From positions 82,464,800 to 82,528,799 of the forward strand of contig JAZBQD010000030.1 in NCBI GenBank assembly GCA_036583965.1: a stretch of 64,000 bases of DNA, read 5' to 3'. Each line of letters opens with the position of its first letter. Position 1 is the stretch's first letter. This DNA is from Prunella strophiata. Lineage: Eukaryota; Chordata; Aves; Passeriformes; Prunellidae. The notes below the pieces were generated by a model. It did not search any database. It saw only the letters and a list, made by a program, of their open reading frames with translations, and was not told the DNA's origin. Below, piece by piece: positions 40,043 to 53,500 of the stretch. The translations under genes were made by a program, and so were the position numbers.

Positions 40043-40180
40043 AAACTAATTTAGGTTGGAACTGTGGAGATGTCTAGTCCACACCCTGCTCAAAAGAGTG
40101 CTGGCTTCAAAGTTAGATCAAATTGCTCTGACCCAGTTATGAAAATCTGCAAGGGCAGACTACAACCATGGGCAACACAG
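40043..40180 (-). mobile_element. Old CR1 LINE scrap
   Basis: TTTAGGTTGGAACTGTGGAG, GATGTCTAGTCCACACCCTGCTCAAAAGAG and GGCTTCAAAGTTAGATCAAATTGCTC follow in order the reverse complement of a CR1 3' region. The octamer tail is not preserved and similarity ends near 40180. The element is on the minus strand and heavily decayed. Confidence 0.7.
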
Positions 40181-41512
40181 ACTCAAATTGGGGAAAATAA
40201 TTTAATGTATTACTAATCAAGTCAGAGTAGGATGATGAGAAACAAACCCAAATTTTAAAACAGCTTTCTCCCACCCTTCCTTCTTTTCTTCTCATCTTTA
40301 CTCACAATTTCTCTACCTCCTCCTCTCATGGTGGCATAGGGGATGGGGAATTGTGATCAGTTTATTGCACTTTGTGTCTTCTTTCAGGGGAAAAGCTCCT
40401 CCCATTCTTCCTGGCTCCACACAACTTAAATTGACAACTAGGTATAGATCTCCAGTTGTTATGCACTGCCATTATTTCCTTCACTGGATTTAATTCCTAT
40501 TTTCCATTGTTTTTTTTCCCCTCACTTTCAGATGCACAAGAAGGATGCAAATGACATCTGAACTTCTTTCAAAACTGAGGGAAATCTTTAATTTAGTCCA
40601 GTTGATTCTTGTCAATATTTCTTCTGTTATAAAAAAGACAAATTTTGGCTAAGAAAATGCAGTGAATGAAGACTACATCAGCATGTTTCATAGTTTACAT
40701 TGCTAAACATTACAAAACATAAAAAACTTCAGATATTATATAAAAAACACAAGGTCCTCACAACAGAATAGTTCATTTTGCCTTTATGTTAATTTTGGCT
40801 TGTAATTTGCTTAAAAGCTTTGCAGAGAGAATCATTTATGTTTTCATAAAAACAGTTAGCAAATATGTCAGTTCACTTAGATGGTCTTGTTTGCATGGGC
40901 AATGAAGTTTAAGGTTAATCTCATCTAATCTAAATGACGTTCACTTTAGACTTTGCCAGAGAGCTGCAGAGTGAGGGATCCCATGCCTGTGCAGCAAAGC
41001 AGGCACTTACCTCCCAGATTTCTTAAAAGGAGCATTATTTCCAGATGCCTTATCCTTATATTGTATCCTCAGTTCAACTCCAACATCAGAAAGCAATTAA
41101 CTGCTTTCATCCCTGCTTGTGGCTGGGTGCATAGGCAGTGGCAAGCTGCTTGGTTGTCAGAGCATTTGATGTGAAGGGCAGAATTTCCACTTCAGTTCAA
41201 GAGATTCATCCCTCTGCCTCCTATTAACATTAATGGGGATCCCTTTGCTAAATCCCCTGCAGTACACTAAAAATCTCTTCCTGTTTATAACTCAGCATCA
41301 TGTTGTTTTTTCTCCCTGGATTGTGCCCTGAGGGGATTATTTCCATTTTTATGCCCACGCTCTCAGATAAAATAGAAGGAGATGATTTTACATTTTCAGG
41401 CCGTGTAATTTGCTTTTCATGAGTCTCTACGAGCTTTAAGATGATTAATATATTGCAGTCCTAATTTTCCTCTATGTCTGGACACACAAGAAACAGTTCT
41501 TCTGGCCCCCCA
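40181..41512. other. Unique non-coding DNA
   Basis: No gene or repeat family recognised. The segment at about 40860-41460 is repeat-free and carries TTTGCAT (octamer-like) and GGGGATTATT (OTX-like) motifs, so it may include conserved non-coding sequence; this cannot be tested from one genome. Confidence 0.45.
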
Positions 41513-41538
41513 AATAAAAGCAACAACAACACCAACAG

Positions 41539-41568
<30 letters not shown>
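41513..41568 (+). other. AATAAA plus 30-nt poly(A): possible retrocopy 3' end
   Basis: AATAAA at 41513-41518 is followed 20 nt later by 30 consecutive A (41539-41568) and then further A-rich sequence to about 41595. This is the geometry of a reverse-transcribed polyadenylated RNA. The upstream plus-strand sequence has no parent gene I recognise and I could not find a clear target duplication. It may equally be a simple A tract with a chance hexamer. Confidence 0.3.
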
Positions 41569-41570
<2 letters not shown>

Positions 41571-41595
41571 AACAAAGGAAAAAGAAAAAAAAAAT

Positions 41596-42182
41596 GAAGA
41601 AGAACACATCCTCTTAGATCTCTTCTTTAGTTTTATTGCAAGTTGCTTCAAGACCTGAAATTGCAATCTGCAGCTGGTCTGAACTGGCACTCTGCAAGAG
41701 TACACTGTCATTCTTGTGTGGGTCATGTGCATAGACATGACCCACTTTAATGTACTTGCTTTAATGTACTGCTGAGGATGTTGAGGAATTTTAACCCCTG
41801 GAAAGCATTCACAAATTTCATAGTATGTAAGTAGTCCTTCTGTGAAAGCAGCGTGTGTGTATATGAGGTGAGTTACTGAATTGTCTTTGGAGCTGTAGGT
41901 TTGTAACAGTAAACAGAGAGTTATTTGGACAAAGCTGGTCACAGCTGTCTCTTCAGGGTAGAACAGAGTGGCAGTAAGTGTTGAAGTGGGAAAGCTGTGA
42001 AAACATTAGGGAGTAAATGCTTTAAAATATGCCTGAAATGTCAAGCATTCAAAGCATGACCACAGAGCAAAGTGAAAATGCTGTATTCAAAGACTACTTT
42101 TATGGCAGCAAACAAAATATGCCTAGGAGCAAACATGAGCATTGACTGGTACCAAGGTCCATCTCTGCAAAGAAACTATTAC
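41596..42182. other. Unique non-coding DNA, nothing recognised
   Basis: No gene or repeat family. The 156-codon minus-strand frame (41472-41942) is prolonged by the A tract, which translates as poly(F), and is not considered real. Confidence 0.5.
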
Positions 42183-42187
42183 TCTCC

Positions 42188-42697
<510 letters not shown>

Positions 42698-42702
42698 TCT
42701 CC

Positions 42703-45700
42703 CAGAACAGATTTTCCTGCCTGCAAACTGCATGTGTATGGGGAATCGTCCCTCACACATGCTGACTCCTGAACTATGCCTGGGAATTATTTGTATCACC
42801 CTGACTGGTTTGGACCAGAACAAACCCAGAGTTCACCTATTTAACCATAAAAGGGCTGTGCTGCTTAATCCACTGGTAAAAATGCATCCATACTGTTTGC
42901 ACATTTATGTTTACTATTTTAAATAACTGGCATAAGAAAAATGGTGAAGATGCATCAACTCAGGCTTTATCTGAGATAGGTGCTAAGGTGCAAACTCTTG
43001 ACTCCAGGAGCTGATTCTGTATGTGACCTTCTAGCAGCACATGCTGACATTGAAACTATCCCCTCCTGTTACTGCTGCTGCCCCGGATATCTAGATTCAA
43101 TCTGACACATTTGTTTTGTGGTATGGACAGGCCATATGTTCCTTAGAATTTCATTTCCATTTAAAAAAATCATTTGGGTGTTTAGCTGCCTTAAACTTCC
43201 TGCAAGTCAGCAGAATTAAGGTCACAAAACACTTGGCAGACTTGTGCAAATGCTGCTCAGTGCCTGTCACAGGCTGGCAGCCAGGGGACCAATGCTGCAG
43301 CTTGCAGCTGGCCCTGGAGGACCATGCCTGGACCATCCTGCTTCAGAGCAACCACAGGATTCCATGGTGCAATAGGCAGATCTCTGTATATGAGTTAGGA
43401 GCTCACATGCCTTTTGTCAACCTGCCCTTGGCTCACTTTGGTTTAAATCATAGCCCAGTCCTACTTGGAGCAGCTTCAGCCCACCTGCCTCTCACATAGG
43501 ATGCTCAGGGCTGTAAAAAGCTTCTTAGGTGAACTTTGCAGCCAGTGTTAATCTCAGTGTCTTTGATTTGGTGTGCAGGCTAGCTAATTTAAGGGTATTT
43601 GGGATCTGCTTACATTACTCCACAGGCACAGCATAGTTCTCAGCAGAGCTACACATCAAGAGAACAAGCAGGCCTGCAAACTGCTGCCTGTGCACGTTTG
43701 GATGGTTCATTGCTCCTCTAATGTACTGGTTTGTATCTGTAGGTCAGGGAACAGGCTTGTGGCTCAGGCATGATGTCCATGGCACCTGTAACCTGTATTT
43801 CCTCATTTGCTGCTCAGGGCACTAGATGAAGAGTAGTGCATTCAGAAAAAACTTCACAGGCATTGTGAAAATGTGGCTCACTCACCACTGGCTTATGAAC
43901 ACTACCAGGAATCTCTAATCATAAGTGGCTATGGCTCAGGATTGTGGTTCTTCATGAGAAAAAACCCACACTAAACACTTTTAGTTCACTGCACTATGAA
44001 AAGTATTAGAGCTTGGATCAGAAGGGGGAGTCCTGTCAGCTGAGTAAAACTCATCTTCACATTAATACTAAATATAATTATCCTGGATACTGGCAGTTCT
44101 ACATTTTAAATAAGGACTGCTATACTGCAAGCATACATTTTTAAATGGACAAAAATTATTTAACAATAGGAAGTTTTGTTATATTTTTGCATGAAAATCA
44201 ATCATCTCCATGTCTTTACTTGAAGATCAGATAAAGACTAACTTTTCTCCATTCCAAATAGACTTGCTCTTTGAAGAGGGGAGATCACATATAGGCAATG
44301 TTTAACCCCAATTCAAAAGCTAAAACAGGTGGCAGCAATTACCTTATATGTTTTACTGATTGCCATAATTATTTTAGTGATCTTGGAGCCAAATTCATTG
44401 GAAGGTGGGAAAGACTGAAGTACAATCCCCTAAAAAAATCCCCCCAAACTAACACAGACCTTTCCCTTTTTCACAAGTTCGTGCTGTGTGTAAAGAATCA
44501 CATTTCTGAGATTCACTGAGTATGTTCCTGTTGGCTATTTAAAGGCACCAGTAATTCTGCAGTTATATTGTTCATTTATCATTGTCATCCAGCACTTCGG
44601 AGCAAAATTCTTTAGGTTTCTTTTTCTGCCCACTTTTGAAAGGATTTGATATCAAGTTTTTAAAAAAAACACTAAGGGGAACATAGTTATGACAGCCATA
44701 GCCTGCTAATGGATATAGAGATGCATCCTCAGGGAATGCTGGGAGCTTCTTTTAATTACCTGCACAGCCAAGGTCCAACTGAACTTTACTCCCTTCTCAT
44801 TTTTCATTCAGACTCAATTCCTTTGGGACACACTCATTGCACTCCAATGAATCACATTTGTCAATCTATTGCAAGCAATGTTTTAACCCGTGGGTAATTG
44901 CAGCACTGTGTCTGTGTTCAGGGGCTGCTGGGTGCTGAAGAGGATCCCTGCTGTGGTGTTCATGTGAATGGAGCTGAGCTTGAAGGTAAATTGAGCTGAT
45001 GAAGCTCAGCTAGGTCAAAGTGTCAACAAGGAAAACCTAAGAGTTTCAGCCAGACTGTGAGATCTTATGTATGCAACAACTTCCTTTGCCCCCTCTGTTC
45101 TCTGTGTTCCTTACAAAGGTTGTTCTTTGAACAGGTATTTCCCAAATTTCTTGTGCTGTGTTGAAGCAAAGAAAATAGAAGGATAGATATAGGATAACAG
45201 GCAGGTTAGGAAACCTTTGTACTCCAGCTTACTTATGCTGTATTGACACATTCTTTACTACTTGGATTTTTAAAATTTTAGCGTGGCAAAACCAGAAAGT
45301 TCATTTTTTTCCAGATTTTAGTCTACCACTTATAAGATAACCTTTTGAATGGACTAAACCCACTGTTGAGCACTTTTTGCAGGTAAGCACTAGAGGAGAT
45401 TACTTAAGAGTGTAACTAAATCTTATTACTGAAGACCTTTATGAGCATATAATGTATAAATGTCATAGGTCCAGCAAGCCCAGCTGTGGGGGCAAACTGA
45501 GTGATCTCTTGGGGTGCCTTTGTAAGTTAGTCTTACTTAAGTCTTACTTTGTATGAGTTAAATTTAAAATAAAATCTCAAAACCATAAGGAAAATACAGG
45601 ACTAAACCCAGTTTTCTTCCTCTTTGGTCTCTGAAGATCTGTAGAGTACAAACCTGAAAGAGGGCTGTAGTTATTTCACAACTTTTAAGTGGACAAAATA

Positions 45701-47112
45701 AGCTGTGAGAAATTTACCAGAATCAAATACTACCCTTTTGAGTACTGCACAGATAATAAAAATTATGACACTGTAGAGCTGGTTACTTCCTTCCTAGTGG
45801 ATCTGTTTGCAGTGGCTTTGAGATGCTCAGGGACCTGTGTGAGAGTTCTTAAGTTTGTCATCTTCCCTGCAGAGAAAAGTGCCTACTTATTTTTCTTCAA
45901 ATACTGAAGTTCTGACATTAAGATGAGATACAAATCACAATATACAAGACAGATTTTTATGTCCCCTTCCATCTTGCAAGACTAATTTAGCTTTTTACAA
46001 GACTGACAGAGTACTATCCACATAAGGACAGCAGATTTGACATCTCACAGAAAAGGGACACTTAATTTCTTCTAAGGTATAGTGCAAGGCTGTCCACAGA
46101 TTGTCAAAGGCATGTCCTTATATCCATTATGCTTGCTTCAGCTATTTCCATAATTTTTTAATAGCTAAGATTTACTTGCTTTTCTTCATTAAAATGCCAA
46201 ATGTAGGGCAAAAAACTCAGAAAAATGTTGCCAGTACCCACTGCTTGTGTTTCTAATCCTTTCTCAACATGCTTGGATGAACTCTGCTTGTTCCTTCTGT
46301 CTGTTGTCATTGTTTGTGTTGTGTTTTGGTGGACAGCCAGGAGAAAAAAAAAGAAAAAAAGGGAAAAGAGGGAAAACAGGTCACATCTATGTAAAGGAAA
46401 TGTGTGAAACAATTGCACGTGAAGTACCAGTGAATAACAAGGTAATTAAATTTCCCTGTATGTTTTAACTTTATAGAATAGTATATATTATAACATCTTC
46501 CTGGATATATTTTCCCCATCACTGTGATGGTGATGATCTCACAAATATTTGGAAATAGGAATAATTATGGAAAGCTGTTTCTGGCGAAGATATGCTTGGC
46601 GGAAATTTGGAAAACAATCAATAATTTGGGATTTACAGCTCATCTCAGACAATGAAGACCTGCATACAAGGAAGACCATGGGCAGTGACACAATGATATT
46701 TCTAGAAGGTCAGGTGCTCCTGAGGGCTGCTAAATGAATTCTGCCTCCACTTTTGAGAGACTTGAAACAGGAGTGTAATTAGCACCTTTGCCTCTTGATT
46801 TCTGGCTTGTGACATAAAGTCTCAGAGAACAGAATACTCTCTGTAGATAAATAATATTTATCTCTACATACCCTCAATGTTCACTCTTGCTCTTTGAAAA
46901 AAAATAAAAATGCTATTTAATGAAGATGAAGTTGTTTATTTTCCAATGGAAGATACAGGACAGTGGAAACTCTGACCCCTGATATTTTCTCTATTAGGTT
47001 AACAAATCATCCCATCTTGTTCATAGAAAGTGGAAAGAGGTAAATTTTTGAAAAACTCACTGAAGCAATAATAAATTTCAGTGAACAAAATTGTGCTACA
47101 CCAATAAAGAAT
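42703..47112. other. Unique non-coding DNA, nothing recognised
   Basis: No gene or named repeat in 4.4 kb. Open frames reach 127 codons (plus strand, 43116-43499) in a GC-richer patch, without recognisable domains or splice context. Confidence 0.5.
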
Positions 47113-47500
47113 CTTCCTTCCTTCCTTCCTTCCTTCCTTCCTTCCTTCCTTCCTTCCTTCCTTCCTTCCTTCCTTCCTTCCTTCCTTCCTTCCTTCCTTC
47201 CTTCCTTCCTTCCTTCCTTCCTTCCTTCCTTCCTTCCTTCCTTCCTTCCTTCCTTCCTTCCTTCCTTCCTTCCTTCCTTCCTTCCTTCCTTCCTTCCTTC
47301 CTTCCTTCCTTCCTTCCTTCCTTCCTTCCTTCCTTCCTTCCTTCCTTCCTTCCTTCCTTCCTTCCTTCCTTCCTTCCTTCCTTCCTTCTTCCTTCCTTCC
47401 TTCCTTCCTTCCTTCCTTTTCTTTCCTTTCTTTCCTTTTCTTTCTTTTTTCTTTCCTTTCCTTCTTTCTTTTTTTTTCCTTCTTTCTCTTTCTTTCCTCT
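47113..47500. repeat. (TTCC)n microsatellite with polypyrimidine tail
   Basis: An essentially perfect TTCC array runs from about 47113 to 47388 (about 69 units). After a one-base phase break near 47388 it continues to about 47417, then decays into CTTT/TTTC-rich polypyrimidine to about 47500. The strand asymmetry is complete over nearly 390 bp. The 138-186-codon frames on both strands (KEGR and SFLP repeats) are products of the array. Confidence 0.98.
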
Positions 47501-47978
47501 TGTTATGGTCAATTACATCAAGGACAGAAGTGTTGTCACTGCACTGACGATCAATTTTTTCATGCACTTTTGGAAGCTACTTTAAGTCATGCTGATAAAT
47601 TCTCTTTGCTTATTATTGCATTGACAAATTTTCTGATATATCAGGATTTTCAAAAGAATCTGTGGAGATGCTGCTCATGGATTCATATTTTAAAAACTGA
47701 TTCAATAAAGAATGCAAAAAGTATATTTTCTTGGCATCCCTTGAGCAAAGCCTGTTACAGAAACCATTGATAGGTGTGATAAAAGATGGAGTATTTGCCT
47801 TCATTTTAACTTGGACATGCTTGAGAAGATGAATTTTGCCATTTCTGTGCATCCTGCTCCATAGTCATACAACCTGGTTGTGTCTGATTTGTAACAGGGT
47901 ATTAACAATGGATGGTGTTAAAAACTAAAAGTTAGTTCTAACACAGGTTTATCAAGAGTTATAGTAGGAAGATAGGAC

Positions 47979-47996
47979 ATACTATATATATAGTAT
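47979..47996. repeat. 18-bp perfect AT palindrome
   Basis: ATACTATATATATAGTAT is self-complementary. It could extrude as a cruciform, but simple AT alternation makes it unremarkable. Confidence 0.8.
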
Positions 47997-48995
47997 ATAT
48001 GTACTCATATACAAAAGTCATATATCAGGTGTTGAAAAAAAAGCCTTCAGTGGGAGGTTAAATATTTGAGAAGCCTTCACTGAATCATTCATTGGTACTT
48101 GTGAAGTGGCAACATTAGGACACCATGGTTAAAGAACAGCTAAATTACAGTGATAAACAAAAAGAACCCAACTCCATGTTTTTGATAATATGATAAGATG
48201 GGTGCTTAGACAAAATGGGCAAAAAATTATGCCTCTCTAAAATGATCAAGCTGATTTAATCTTGATGAGTTTTTTTTATAGCAAGACTGAGGGATCCTGA
48301 CAGATCACACAGTGCTACAAGGCAAGTGAGGAGGAGTCATGCAGAAGGATGGTCTCACACTTCAGACAGCTTCAATGAGGAGCACTTAAATGTTCTTAGA
48401 CAGTCTTGGGTGCAGGTTAATAATCAATAAAAGCCTGTCATGAACTAATTACAATTACAGAAATAACTACATTATTATTTTAACTTCTCAGGGAGATGGC
48501 ATACTCTACTTCTGTGCCAAAGCTCCCTTTACTGGTGTGTCACACTTGGTCTGAAATGATTACCTTCTTTGAAGATCTGGACTGGTGTGCAGGACTTGTT
48601 CTGGCCTTTGAACTCCAAAGGATTTTCTTTAAGGACAACTATAGTTTGTTAAAACACCTGAAAAATAAGTTTTAAAGCAGTTAATTTCAGAAACTTTATT
48701 TCAATTAAATTAGGCTTCTTTGATTATATAATTAAATAGATAATTGTGTTAGGGGAAGAATAATATTAGTAGCCAAAGCTAAAAGCATATTTTAATTTAG
48801 CTGTCAAGTAAAAAATATATGGTACCATATGTAAGGTTTTAATCTTCCTGCTTGTGGGTGTTTTGCAGTGGTCTCTTACTCCCTCCTAGCACCCTCCCAT
48901 TAAAAATATCCTTCCTTATTCATGGATGTTCAGCATGAGTTTGACCAAAGAGAGAGGACAGGACTCCTGTCAAGGACAGGCAGACAAAACCCATC

Positions 48996-49014
48996 CATGT
49001 CATGTCATGTCATG
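48996..49014. repeat. Short CATGT tandem repeat
   Basis: Three CATGT units plus CATG. Too short to be a classified satellite. Confidence 0.85.
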
Positions 49015-50163
49015 AATTAAGAATTATCACCTCATTTTTTGTTTGGATTGTACAAGTAGGTTAGGCCAATTATTATCCAAGCACTGCATCTGGATGAACA
49101 CTGTACCCCAGAGTGGATTTAGATTAAACATATAGTTTAGAATCATACAGTTTAGAATGCAGTGCTCACCTCTATTCATGGCTTTTAGGGCAAATGAGTT
49201 TGTCACTTAAACAAGCATTTTTTCTATAATGACATTAGCACTTTGAGCAGTTTAAATGGAACTGAGACACTAACACAACCTGTGTTGGCAGAGTGCAACA
49301 CACCCTCTGGTTCATGTTAGGTAAACATCTATTATTTTCGTATTTACAACAGTAAAAATATTTTTATGTTTAAATACAGTTTAGACTTTGGAATGGCTGA
49401 ACTCACCACTTGCCAGTGAGGTCAGCTGAAGAAGCAGTCTCTTTTTAAGTTGATAGTAATATACTTGTTGGTTTGTGTAAACTTTCTTCACCCATCCCAG
49501 TGGTTCTAATGAAAATATGTTACTGGATTACCTTTATTATTTACAGAAAAATCTGAATTTATATAATTCCTGTAAACCTTGTAGGTGCCAGCCTGCACTG
49601 TGCTCCCCTGGAGGAGCTGGCTAGATTCCCTGGTGCTGGGTGTGAGATGGGCATCATGAGATGATTTCAACCTGCTCATGGTCATTTGACACATATCTGT
49701 TTCTTCTGCCAGTGCTGCCTTTTTGTCTTCCTTACATGTCCTTCTGTCTCGCTGATAAGCTTTCACCATTGTTCCTTCTGGCCTAAACTTCATCAAATCA
49801 GGTCAATAATTATTCTAATCTCCTCTTGGATAACTCAACCTTCATTTTCCTACTGTCTTAGCATCTCTTCTGTACCTTTTCCAAATTCAGTTTATATTTT
49901 CTAATCATAGCTGACAAGAAATGTATGTATTTCATGAATTGTGTAGCCAGCTCTGCAATAACACTTATTTTCCCTTACTCCTCAAACATCTTAAGACATA
50001 ATTTCTCTTTATTATATATAACCCTTGCATTGATTGCACATAATTATGTGTTAGAGACTAGACTTTACAGAACTCTGTGTCTGACTCTCTTCCTACTGCA
50101 GTCAATCTTCCTATCAGAGATGGGGGGAGGAGGTATGAAACTCTCCTATACCTTGCAATATTC

Positions 50164-50500
50164 ATCACAGAATCACAGAGCAGGTAAGGCTGGAAGGAAA
50201 CACAAGGGGCCATCTGGTCCAGCCTTCCCAGCTCTAGCAGGGTTGTCCTGGAGAACATGGCACAGGATTGCATCCAGATGGTTCCTGAATATCTCTTATG
50301 TCTGTCTTGTGCTGGGGAGCCCAGAACTGGACACAGCAGCCCAGACACACAGCACAGTGACCTCACCAGAGCTGAGTAAAGGGGTAGAAATCACCTCCCT
50401 TGACCTGCCAATACTTTTCCTGGTGGTCCTCAAGACACCATTGGCCTCTTGGCCCCAAGGACCCACTGCTGGCTTATGGAGAGCTTGTTGTCCACAAAAT
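50164..50500 (-). mobile_element. CR1 LINE fragment with internal deletion
   Basis: Begins ATCACAGAATCACAGAGCAG, a CR1 3' octamer tail in reverse complement, and continues through GCTGGAAGGAAACACAAGGG. It then jumps from GAATATCTCTTATG (near 50300) directly to TGTGCTGGGGAGCCCAGAAC, skipping roughly 200 bp of the expected element. It continues via CTCACCAGAGCTGAGTAAAG and CACTGCTGGCTTATGG to about 50500. It is on the minus strand and 5'-truncated. The 210-codon plus-strand frame crossing it (49925-50557) is antisense to the element and not regarded as a gene. Confidence 0.9.
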
Positions 50501-53500
50501 GAAAATGAAAAATTTAGAACTGCAGCATATAGTTCTCCTGGAAAACATGAACTTTGATAAGTTGAAGTGGTGATAAAAGTAATGAAAAAAATCTGTTCAG
50601 AAAAATGCATCTTAATATCTTCCAAAAATCTCACAGATGCCTGAAAGAAACTGGAATAATAATTGTAGGGAAAATGGGGGAAAGAGGATGGAGTAAAAAA
50701 GGTATAATGATAACTTGCTAATTTTGGTTACTTATCCCATTGGCTCACTGATCGCATTGCATATTCTCTGTGTTAATCACCATGCATTGTATGTCATAAT
50801 AGGCTAAGACCAGAATTTTCTTATGTCACTGTTTTAGTAGGCTTTGCTGGGCTAATGTCTGAATTCTTTGAAAACCAGAAAAATCTTTCTGTCAGAGGAG
50901 TTTTACATATATTTTTTTTCTTGCCTGGCGAATTGTGTGTAGCCCAAGGAAAATAATGCCACCTTAGCTAGTTGTATTATAACTTACACTTACAAGTAAT
51001 ATTATCTTCCATGTGGAGATTATCTGAGGTTCTGAATGAAATAGATGGACAATGAAAAAAATATATTGGTCTTTCAATAAGACTATTTTGCTTTGATAGT
51101 TGGGGCTTTTCATTCAAAATTGTGCAGAATAACTGCAGTTCATTGTGCCCTGGAGACTCATTAAGGATGTTTCAGTAGACACTTGTGCAAATCTGATATT
51201 TAAATCTACCCTCAAGTTTAGAAAAATATTCTAATTTATTCAAAGGACACAGTTTCCAGCTGTGTGGAGTATGTAAGCTGGAGAATTCATAGTGTAAATA
51301 TATTCAGCAAAAAGTATTTCATAATAGACTTTTGAAAAATGCTGTTATCCAATGGCAATAACTTTTTTGAATGGTGAATCAATATGCAGATAGAACTTTG
51401 CACTAGGAGTTTATCTTTTTCTTTTTGTGTCTGTGAATTGAGAAACTTTAATGAGAATAATGTGTGCACCACAAAATTTTTCTAGGCCAAATTTTTCTTC
51501 TTGAAAAAGGAAGGAATCTTAGCCTTGATCCTGTAGCGGAAATTATAAATATAGAATAAGCAAGATTATACTGACAAAGCAGAAAGATGTTTCAGACTGT
51601 GAACCCTATGGATAATGTATCTGCAACCTCTGGCCCAGTGCTCTGCTCTGGTAACTTCCTCAATCAAACAGGACTTGCTGAGGCTTCTCAGTGGTCTAAG
51701 GAGAGACTCAGTAAGGAAAAGTTGTTATCTGGCTAACACTGAGAAGGCAGTTCATGAGTTAAGGACTGGGCCTGCAAAACTAGCCATTTCTTGAATCCAG
51801 TGGTTTAGACAGATGCTGTTTGTGAGTTTAGTGATTCAGTTTTCAGACATACTGATCTCTTATCTCAAGGTATTTCCTGTAGTGTCTGCTGACCTGCTTG
51901 CTTAGTTGAACCTACTTCTATGTTCATATGGCAGGCTCAAATTCCCAGAGCAGCTTCTCAGCATATGTGTACATGCCACATTAGAAAGAGTGAATTGCAC
52001 CTTCTGAGAATGCACCTTCCCTGAGTTTAAATCTAAAATGTCTTTAGTATTGATGGAAGAAAGCACTTCTGTGTTTTGTCACCTTTCTTGAACACTTTTC
52101 TCTAGAGCTCTAGACAAGCCACTCTCTATGAACTTTCTCAGCTTGAGCAATTGTGCAAGGTTAATTTAAAAAATGATCTCAGAAAATTATTTTCCAGAAT
52201 TCACATACACACTTCAGTAACAACTGGACTTTCATTAACAACTAAAATAAATATGCTGACATTTTTTTTGCATAAATCACCCCCTTTTTTTTAACAAATT
52301 GTCGAAGAATGGAAGAATGGCCCTGTTATCTGTAGAGACAAAAGGCATGATGGGTCCCCTACTTTGTACAGAAACTACAGCATTAGTAATTACTAGTAAT
52401 GCATGAAAAATACATACTGGCTTTAGAAGTCAAAAGCACATAATGGTGCAAATGTTCCTGACTGAGGAATGTGATAATTGCTGTGATAGTTGTGCTAATA
52501 ACTATGCATTGGTAAGTTCCTACCAAATTTTCCCCCTTATCAGTTCTATGTGAAATATGAACACTTTTCTTCCTAAAATAAAGCCAAAAGATTCTAATTA
52601 TGTTCTTTTGAAAAAAGAATTACACAGTTAAAATGGCCTGGGGGGAAAAAACCATCCTTGTTAATAAAGGGCTTTCTCTATATGAAATGTTTCTGAGGAG
52701 GCAAGCTATAGGCCAGACATGGACCATCTTTTATCCATAGTGTTGCCAAGCAACACTTCCTTGCATTCTTAAAATTAAAATTATTTCTCTTTCATTTTGC
52801 AGAGCAATAGGGTTGAAAGGGAGGGAGTGCATAAGGCCTTCAAGTGAAAAAAAGGAGCTGGAACTTTGTATGGTTACTTATTCTCTGTGTAATTGAGCAA
52901 CACATGAGCATTCCTGTTCTGCACAAAAATTCATTTACAGTGGCCAGGGCATGTAATGTGGGAGCAGGTGTGTATATCAGATGGAGCACACCAGTGTTTC
53001 AAATTACAAAATATGTTTTTGGGGGTTTTAGAGGGTTGCTTTTGGGGTAATTTTTTGTAATCATCAAATCTGTTCTGTGCTAGAAGTTATCTATCATGTA
53101 TCTCATGCTGAAAAGGGATTTACAGTGAGGATAACAAGTGACTAACAAAGCAAAGACAAGAACAGCTGAACAAGAGCAGACAAGAACTCCTTCTCATCAT
53201 CATAAGACACCAGCTGCAGTCCAGAGGATTGCCTCCTCCACAGCTACAGGAAAAAAATCAGCTAATGAAGTCCCTGGATGAGGGATGACACACTTACTCC
53301 ACTAGAACTTGAAGAAAGACATTTTCTTGGCTTGAGAGATTACAGGTTTCCACAGGAGTTTGGGAGATTTGGGAGAGCTGGCATTAATATTTAGATGTAG
53401 CAAGTTGATCTCTTATGCATTTCTAGAGGCAAAAAACTGTAAAGAGACCCCAGAAATTCCCCCAAATGCAGGGGTCAAGTTCAGCTGTGGATTGAGACAC

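Larger units (their letters stand above)
47501..50163. other. Unique AT-rich non-coding DNA
   Basis: No gene or repeat family. Small features: an 18-bp palindrome at 47979-47996 and a (CATGT)n stretch at 48996-49014. Frames under 100 codons match nothing known. Confidence 0.5.

Noticed and set aside
41472..41942. 156-codon minus-strand frame
   Set aside because: Extended by the A tract (poly-F) and otherwise unrecognised.
47007..47585. Long open frames of KEGR and SFLP repeats on both strands
   Set aside because: They are translations of the (TTCC)n microsatellite; any frame without a stop in the unit stays open. No start context or unique sequence supports a protein.
49925..50557. 210-codon plus-strand frame
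   Set aside because: The second half is antisense to a CR1 element and the first half has no recognisable protein; no gene signals.
52802..52846. Possible terminal exon after TTTCATTTTGCAG
   Set aside because: Only 14 open codons with no recognisable peptide and no nearby polyadenylation signal.
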